Source: a virus
IMG/VR virus record: IMGVR_UViG_3300046167_000039
Span: 1 to 35,577 of that record
DNA length: 35,577 bases
Reading direction: 5' to 3' (one strand)
Part shown: positions 31,182 through 35,577 of the stretch, in pieces
Layout: the number at the start of each line of letters is the position of its first letter
Position numbering within the stretch: the first letter of the stretch is position 1
Notes under the pieces: model-generated
Told to the model about the DNA's origin: nothing
Database searches by the model: none
The model's input: only the letters and a program-made list of their open reading frames with translations
Program-made: the position numbers and the translations under genes

Positions 31182-31312
31182 TACTTTTTCTTCCTTGGTC
31201 TGCCTCTTTTCTTAATTATTGGTTTTGGTTCTAGTAAGTTATCTAACCAGTCTACAACTTTTTGACAAGTCTTCTTTATCCATTCCCATATTTTTAATAA
31301 ATATTTTTTCAT
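31181..31312 (-). CDS. Small basic protein, 43 aa
   Basis: ATG 31312 (TAATG overlap with the gene before) to TAA 31183-31181 encodes KKYLLKIWEWIKKTCQKVVD, then WLDNLLEPKPIIKKRGRPRKKK. It has an amphipathic Trp-rich helix followed by an AT-hook-like KKRGRPRK. The latter is a known minor-groove DNA-binding pattern, so AT-rich DNA binding is plausible. Confidence 0.65.
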   Translation of the reverse strand: MKKYLLKIWEWIKKTCQKVVDWLDNLLEPKPIIKKRGRPRKKK

Positions 31313-31524
31313 TAATGTACCATCCTTTCTTCGTAATAAATTATTTCAGAATCTTCTGTTACCTCTCCCCCAGACATCAAAGACATAATCTGCATTGCGT
31401 GATTTCTGTCCTTTGCTCTAATTTCTTTACCAACATAAACCATGTCATCCACAATCACTTCAATATCAAATATTTTGTGGTGGGACATTGTTTGTAAATA
31501 ATCCTTGAGCTTGAGCTTTTGCAT
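31312..31524 (-). CDS. Small hypothetical protein, 70 aa
   Basis: The frame from ATG 31524 overlaps the end of the portal gene by 59 bases; ATG 31488 (MSHHKIF) would shorten the overlap to 23. The product is alpha/beta (FDIEVIVDDMVYVGKEIRAK, NHAMQIMSLMSGGEVTEDSE). No family is recognised. It is directly followed by the AT-hook-like small gene. Confidence 0.6.
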   Translation of the reverse strand: MQKLKLKDYLQTMSHHKIFDIEVIVDDMVYVGKEIRAKDRNHAMQIMSLMSGGEVTEDSEIIYYEERMVH

Positions 31525-33619
31525 TTTGTCTTATTCCTTCTCTATCTCTTTCCATGACTGCATTGATTTCTGCGATATTAATTTGTGCGCCGTACTTAGC
31601 TTGCAGCTCCATGGCTTTAACTCTAAGCTGTGCCTCTTCAATATCTCTTTGCCTGTCATCGTCCATGATAATCTTCATTCTGTCTGTTTCAGCATCAATC
31701 ATTGCTTTTTGTGCGCTGACTTGTGCCTTCATAGCTTCGGCTTGTGCAAGCATTTCTGCTGGATCAGGCTTAGGTGGCTCTTGTGATTGCGGAGGCATTG
31801 GTGGAACTTCTGTATTTATGAAGCTTTGCGCGTCTTGGAAACCAGCCATTTCTATCATTCTAGTCAAAGTATTCGCGTATTGTTGCATTGACACTAGAGG
31901 ATTCTGTGGTCCTAGCGTTTGCATGATTTGTTCTTGTTTTTGTGATAATTGTGCTAAGACTTGGAATTTTTCTTCGTCAGATGACTTAGATATAGCTACA
32001 TTTACTATAATATCCTTGTCGTTATCCCAATATCTAGGGTCTACAGGTACAAATTTACCGTTTAATCTAAATACATCTTGCGCGTTTTGGTGCTTAATTA
32101 CCAAGCTATTTACTGTTTTAAACATGGTTTTTAGGCCACCTTCAGCAAAATGTCTACAAATAAGTTCTACTCTTCCCTGTGCGCCACTCATAGTAGCCGA
32201 TACAGCTGATGAGGTGCTAGATTGTAGAGCGTCTGCGTTTAGGCCAGCTGATGCTTTGGATACGCCAGTTCTATTTTCCTTAGCTTCGTCCAAATATCCT
32301 AATACTGGGAACGCTTCTTTACCCACAAACGGCACAGCAAATGGTTGTACCATTCCTGGCGCACGCATCCTAATAGGTTGCCCTATGTCGGTGTTTAGTA
32401 CATCGTCTATATTTACTTGTCCTTCAACAATACCCATGCGCGGGAAGATTGAATGACCTAGTGAATCTAAAGTGTCACGCATAATTTGTGACTTAGCTGA
32501 TTGAATTGGTTTTAGATAATCAGCAGGACATGAACCTATAGCTGTGTGCGGCTCTGGGTCAGGGCAGAACATACATATTGGTAGTTCATCCCATTGTTCT
32601 ACGTTTAAAACATTTAGTCCGTTACCCGCGGTGCATACTCTGACTCTTTCATCTATTCCATCACCATCATAATCATAGAACAAGTAATGCTCTACATAGA
32701 GTACATCCTTACCGCCAGCATCGTTTCTGTCTGGGTACACCATATTGTCAAATGGGTTTCTTGCTTCTTGCTCTTCGTAGCTTTCAGGGTCTAACGCACT
32801 ACCGCCGTATCCTGCGTATTGTTCTATTTCTTCTTGGTCGTATCCCATTGCTACTAAGTCGGATACTGATTTAATCATGCGGTGTGCAACGTAAGATGCA
32901 GATTCTATATCGCGTGCGTGCCTTGATATAAGTATTTCTTCGGGCGGTACAGACTCAATACATACTTGGTCTTTTGGTTTTAATCTTCTGATCGTTAGGT
33001 CGTAGCTTGTAGGTACTTCTTGGGTGACTTCTTCTTGGCTTATAGGATCAAAGGTTACTATCGTTTCATTGGTTACTGACTCTTCTACAACCTCTACGTT
33101 CTTATCCATAATTAACGCTTGGTAGGATTGCGGATCTAAGTTAGTAAATTCGTGCGTGGTAGCGGTTACTGAATCATCCCAAAACACTTTGACAAAACCA
33201 GTCTTTCTGACAAGCGCATCTTTGAATACATCATACAGAACTTGAAAGCCTGGGTTTTTTTGTTGGATAATATAATTAATATAATCAGTTTGCTGTTCGG
33301 CTAGCTGTATATCTTCTGGTCCTTTAGGTACAAACTCCACAATCTTCTTAGTGCCAAAGAATGTACGCATGATAGACGGCAACATAAACAAGATGCTTTC
33401 TCTAACATCAGTAGATACAAATTCTGACTGTAGCGAGCTAGTGCCTTCAGGCTCGTTACCAAGATAGTATTCTGTGGATTCAGCACGTTCCGCGCCGACT
33501 TGGTGTATAAAATCTTTAGCGTCATCCATTTCGGATTTGATTACGCCGACCAAATCAATAGACTTACTTTCTTCTTCTGAGATAGCTATGATTTCTTCTT
33601 CTTTGTATTGCTTTGCCAT
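31466..33619 (-). CDS. Portal protein
   Basis: The 717-residue protein fits the large portals of P22-like and marine podoviruses: an early helical region (KDFIHQVGAERAESTEYYLG), a core with STDVRESILFMLPSIMRTFF and TGFVKVFWDD, and PADYLKPIQSAKSQIMRDTL. It ends with a very long helical barrel-like region rich in Gln, Met and Ala. The portal forms the ring through which DNA is packaged and ejected. It lies four bases after terL, the expected order. Confidence 0.85.
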   Translation of the reverse strand: MAKQYKEEEIIAISEEESKSIDLVGVIKSEMDDAKDFIHQVGAERAESTEYYLGNEPEGTSSLQSEFVSTDVRESILFMLPSIMRTFFGTKKIVEFVPKGPEDIQLAEQQTDYINYIIQQKNPGFQVLYDVFKDALVRKTGFVKVFWDDSVTATTHEFTNLDPQSYQALIMDKNVEVVEESVTNETIVTFDPISQEEVTQEVPTSYDLTIRRLKPKDQVCIESVPPEEILISRHARDIESASYVAHRMIKSVSDLVAMGYDQEEIEQYAGYGGSALDPESYEEQEARNPFDNMVYPDRNDAGGKDVLYVEHYLFYDYDGDGIDERVRVCTAGNGLNVLNVEQWDELPICMFCPDPEPHTAIGSCPADYLKPIQSAKSQIMRDTLDSLGHSIFPRMGIVEGQVNIDDVLNTDIGQPIRMRAPGMVQPFAVPFVGKEAFPVLGYLDEAKENRTGVSKASAGLNADALQSSTSSAVSATMSGAQGRVELICRHFAEGGLKTMFKTVNSLVIKHQNAQDVFRLNGKFVPVDPRYWDNDKDIIVNVAISKSSDEEKFQVLAQLSQKQEQIMQTLGPQNPLVSMQQYANTLTRMIEMAGFQDAQSFINTEVPPMPPQSQEPPKPDPAEMLAQAEAMKAQVSAQKAMIDAETDRMKIIMDDDRQRDIEEAQLRVKAMELQAKYGAQINIAEINAVMERDREGIRQNAKAQAQGLFTNNVPPQNI

Positions 33620-33622
33620 AAA

Positions 33623-35155
33623 TTATCCTACTCTGATTATTCTAGATTTTAGTGGTTGTCTGAAATTATAACCTAAAAAACTAGTGCTTCCACCAAAACT
33701 TGCAGCGGAGGATGCCATGGTCAGCGCGAGCGCATCCGCCTTGTCGGGTGATTTAATCCCGCGCTTGCGCATTTCGTCTTTGCTTTCTATCTTTATTTTT
33801 CCAGTAGAGGTATATTTATATAATGGCGCAGCCAATTCCGAGACAAGCTCATCATCACTAGGAAGTCGGCAATCACGCTGCGTCAGCCAATCCTTGATAG
33901 CAAACCATAATTCCGCGCGCAAGTTTAAATAATTTTTCTTGGTGGAGGGTGCTTCGGCGACATTGACTCCGCGCACGGGTAAATTTTGTTCAGCTAGTCT
34001 ATCCACCACGCCTGCGCCTAAGCCGATGACATCTACCAATATTTCTTGTGGTTTTTCAATAGCAGTAGACTCGTCATACATATTCTTAATCACGCCACAC
34101 AATTGCATAAGATCCATAGACTTAAATGACTTGATACTCATTACATGGTTTCCCTGGCGTATACACAGCGCAGAGTTATCACCGCCGAATCGCGCTACAT
34201 CTAGTCCCCAGATAATCGGTGCGTTAGCAGTTAGCGAGACATCCCTATCAATCGCTGACTTAACCAATCCCATTGGTATTACAGTATCATCATCCGCGGA
34301 TGGAAACTCGCCCATCACCTCCACGCGCGCGACTGTGGAATCTTCGCCGTACTGCTCAATCATAGTTTGGAAAAGCTTTTGGTCTGTGCCTTCTACAGTT
34401 CGCGAGTCTATCTGTTCGTTTTTCCAGAAGGATTGCTTGGAGTTAAAGCTATCGTAGAATGGCCCAGTGTTTCGGCGCGGGTTGGAGAAAGTGAACCAGT
34501 ACCTATCGCGCGTGGGTTCGGAGAAGAACCCTTCGCTGACTGAGTAGATGGGCGCGGGGATACCCGATGCTTCATCCATGATTAAGCAAACTCCGTAGGA
34601 GGAGTGAATACCCGCGAAAGCGTCAGGATTCTCCTCGCTCCATAACTGTGCTTGCGCGTAGTAGTAACCAGTATCTATCTTGAGGTCGTTAATCAGCGCA
34701 TCTTCAAACCATTGCGCGGGTTTAATCGTGGTGGCAGTCTTAGTAAACCAATGAGAGTTTATAGACAGCGTGAGCCATTTGCCAAGTTCCGCCCATGTTC
34801 TTGAGCGGAGCTGTTGTTCGGTGTTAGCGGTAACGATAATGGTTGACCCCAGGCGCGTGGAGAGCATCCATAGAATGATCCATGCGACTAGTGCAGATTT
34901 ACCAATACCACGACCTGATGCTACGGCTAGTCTAAACATCTCTGGTAAATCTAATACGTTGTTACGCTCAATGTGTATTGCCATTTCTCGCAAAATTTTC
35001 TCTTGCCACTTTCTTGGTCCTTTGAAGTCTTCAAGGGGGGTGTCTTTCTGTCCCCATGGGAAGACATACTTAACAAAGTTTACTGGGTTGTCTTTGATTG
35101 GTCCTGACCATAGTTCGGTCATGAGTTCTTTTTCTAGTTTTACGCCGTATTTCAT
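33623..35155 (-). CDS. terL: Terminase large subunit
   Basis: The 510-residue packaging motor has Walker A GRGIGKSA (81-88), Walker B LIMDE (191-195), and the RNase H-like nuclease with WGLDVARFGGDNS (D319), ILVDVIGLGAG (D375) and SPDKADALAL (D471/D474). It packages DNA into the prohead and cuts it. It begins after an AT-rich leader and follows terS by 149 bases. The gene is richer in GCG/CGC than the structural genes after it. Confidence 0.95.
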   Translation of the reverse strand: MKYGVKLEKELMTELWSGPIKDNPVNFVKYVFPWGQKDTPLEDFKGPRKWQEKILREMAIHIERNNVLDLPEMFRLAVASGRGIGKSALVAWIILWMLSTRLGSTIIVTANTEQQLRSRTWAELGKWLTLSINSHWFTKTATTIKPAQWFEDALINDLKIDTGYYYAQAQLWSEENPDAFAGIHSSYGVCLIMDEASGIPAPIYSVSEGFFSEPTRDRYWFTFSNPRRNTGPFYDSFNSKQSFWKNEQIDSRTVEGTDQKLFQTMIEQYGEDSTVARVEVMGEFPSADDDTVIPMGLVKSAIDRDVSLTANAPIIWGLDVARFGGDNSALCIRQGNHVMSIKSFKSMDLMQLCGVIKNMYDESTAIEKPQEILVDVIGLGAGVVDRLAEQNLPVRGVNVAEAPSTKKNYLNLRAELWFAIKDWLTQRDCRLPSDDELVSELAAPLYKYTSTGKIKIESKDEMRKRGIKSPDKADALALTMASSAASFGGSTSFLGYNFRQPLKSRIIRVG

Positions 35156-35304
35156 ATATTAAAAAAAATTAAAAAATTTTAGTTGAGTAGTTATACATAT
35201 ATCACCACCGCCACACAAACAAAGGGGGGGTCAAATGCGATTTCTTGAGAGCTTGCATTAGTTAAAAAGGGAGTTTTAAAAAACTATGCTCGCATCTAAC
35301 CCCG
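35156..35304. other. terS-terL spacer with G7 tract, possible packaging signal
   Basis: This 149-base gap holds an A/T-rich run next to terL (35160-35180), a run of seven G at 35224-35230, and no convincing gene; an 18-residue frame from 35258 lacks support. Packaging sites often lie in or beside terS, so this gap and the GC-rich repeat at the end of terS are candidates. Nothing in the sequence alone proves it. Confidence 0.35.
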
Positions 35305-35577
35305 TTATTCATTCGCGCCCTCGCTTGCGCTGTCGCTCGCTGTCGCGCTTGCTACTGTCTTACGTTTGGGCAGCGCTTGCGCTGGCGCGTGTTCAATGAT
35401 CCTTTCGCGTGCTTGCGTGAGTACATCACCAAGATTAAGTTGATGATCTACAACGGCTCTGTCGCTCCAATCCTCTGGCGCGCGGTTGCGGAGGTAGAAA
35501 GAGATCGCGTTGAAGTTCTTGTCTTCTATTGTTTCCATGAGTTTGCTTGTTACAAATGCCAGGCCTTTGCTCTTTCC
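35305..35577 (-). CDS. terS: Terminase small subunit, C-terminal part (starts at 186)
   Basis: This is the remaining 90 codons of the 152-residue small terminase that starts at 186. The frame enters at 35577 (GKSKGLAFVTSKL) and contains DKNFNAISFYLRNRAPEDWS, a segment typical of small terminases, then LGDVLTQARERIIEHAP and a low-complexity Ala/Ser/Glu end. Read alone, an internal ATG at 35538 would give only 77 residues. The 3' end is GC-rich and repetitive (GCGAGCGACA-type units around 35330-35350), unlike the AT-rich surroundings. Confidence 0.8.
   Translation of the reverse strand, partial: GKSKGLAFVTSKLMETIEDKNFNAISFYLRNRAPEDWSDRAVVDHQLNLGDVLTQARERIIEHAPAQALPKRKTVASATASDSASEGANE

Noticed and set aside
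31554-32456. 300-residue plus-strand frame opposite the portal gene
   Set aside because: It is antisense to a clear portal protein, Cys/Ser-rich with no domain and no ribosome site; it results from portal codon use.
33939-34457. 172-residue plus-strand frame inside terL
   Set aside because: Antisense to conserved terminase motifs; no start signals or family.
35202-35258. 18-residue minus-strand frame between terS and terL
   Set aside because: Too short, runs through the G7 tract, and has no ribosome site or recognisable composition.
1-35577. Integrase, attachment sites, tRNA genes and phage RNA polymerase
   Set aside because: I looked for their motifs on both strands and saw none; the AlpA-like HTH alone does not show lysogeny.

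Overview
The window looks like an essentially complete genome of about 35.6 kb from a small tailed phage with podovirus-like structural genes. It is AT-rich, and the gene families suggest a marine phage of a Gram-negative (pseudomonadotal) host. The two ends belong together. A minus-strand frame open from 186 down to 1 continues in frame from 35577 to 35305, giving a 152-residue small terminase. The sequence is therefore circular or circularly permuted, opened inside terS. I see no integrase, phage DNA polymerase, RNA polymerase or tRNA gene.

Layout. (a) 187-336 is an AT-rich divergent control region. (b) 337-1309, plus strand: seven tiny, tightly packed genes, probably early, ending in a structured terminator at 1322-1391. 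(c) 7632 down to 1390, minus strand: a replication and recombination block with an HTH regulator, DUF2800-like PD-(D/E)XK nuclease, Sak4-like ATPase, DUF669-like protein with an SSB-type tip, zinc-finger protein, TOPRIM primase-helicase, winged-helix initiator and PAPS-reductase-like enzyme. Three 22-bp iterons and two hairpins at 2748-2887 look like an origin. (d) 7633-7721: a second divergent promoter region framed by a perfect 12-bp inverted repeat. (e) 7722-8280, plus strand: a DUF3310 protein and one small protein. (f) From terS across the junction and down to 8249, minus strand: about 27.5 kb of late genes. These are packaging (TerS, TerL, portal), tiny basic proteins, a holin-like protein, the curli/cyclase cassette, a nuclease, lysis genes (holin, M15 peptidase), a glutamine-rich repeat protein, scaffold, capsid, tail adaptor, fibres, beta-propeller tail protein and internal virion proteins.

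The outstanding feature is 25673-30354, five overlapping or abutting genes inside the late operon: CsgF, CsgG (outer-membrane curli secretion pore lipoprotein), a secreted curlin-like repeat protein, a FecR-domain periplasmic protein, and a membrane CHASE2 class III adenylate cyclase with its catalytic residues intact. This reads as a captured bacterial surface-amyloid and signalling operon. The phage could use it to build a curli-like fibre or outer-membrane pore on the infected cell and to raise cAMP. CsgE, CsgB, CsgC and CsgD are not visible. I recall csgG/csgF being reported in some marine myoviruses (unverified here), but I am not aware of a description of this five-gene combination in a small podovirus-like phage.

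The phage has two capsid-region RNA signals, a hairpin that sequesters the scaffold Shine-Dalgarno and a strong terminator after the capsid gene. They suggest post-transcriptional control of morphogenesis. All assignments come from reading motifs by eye; no database search was run.
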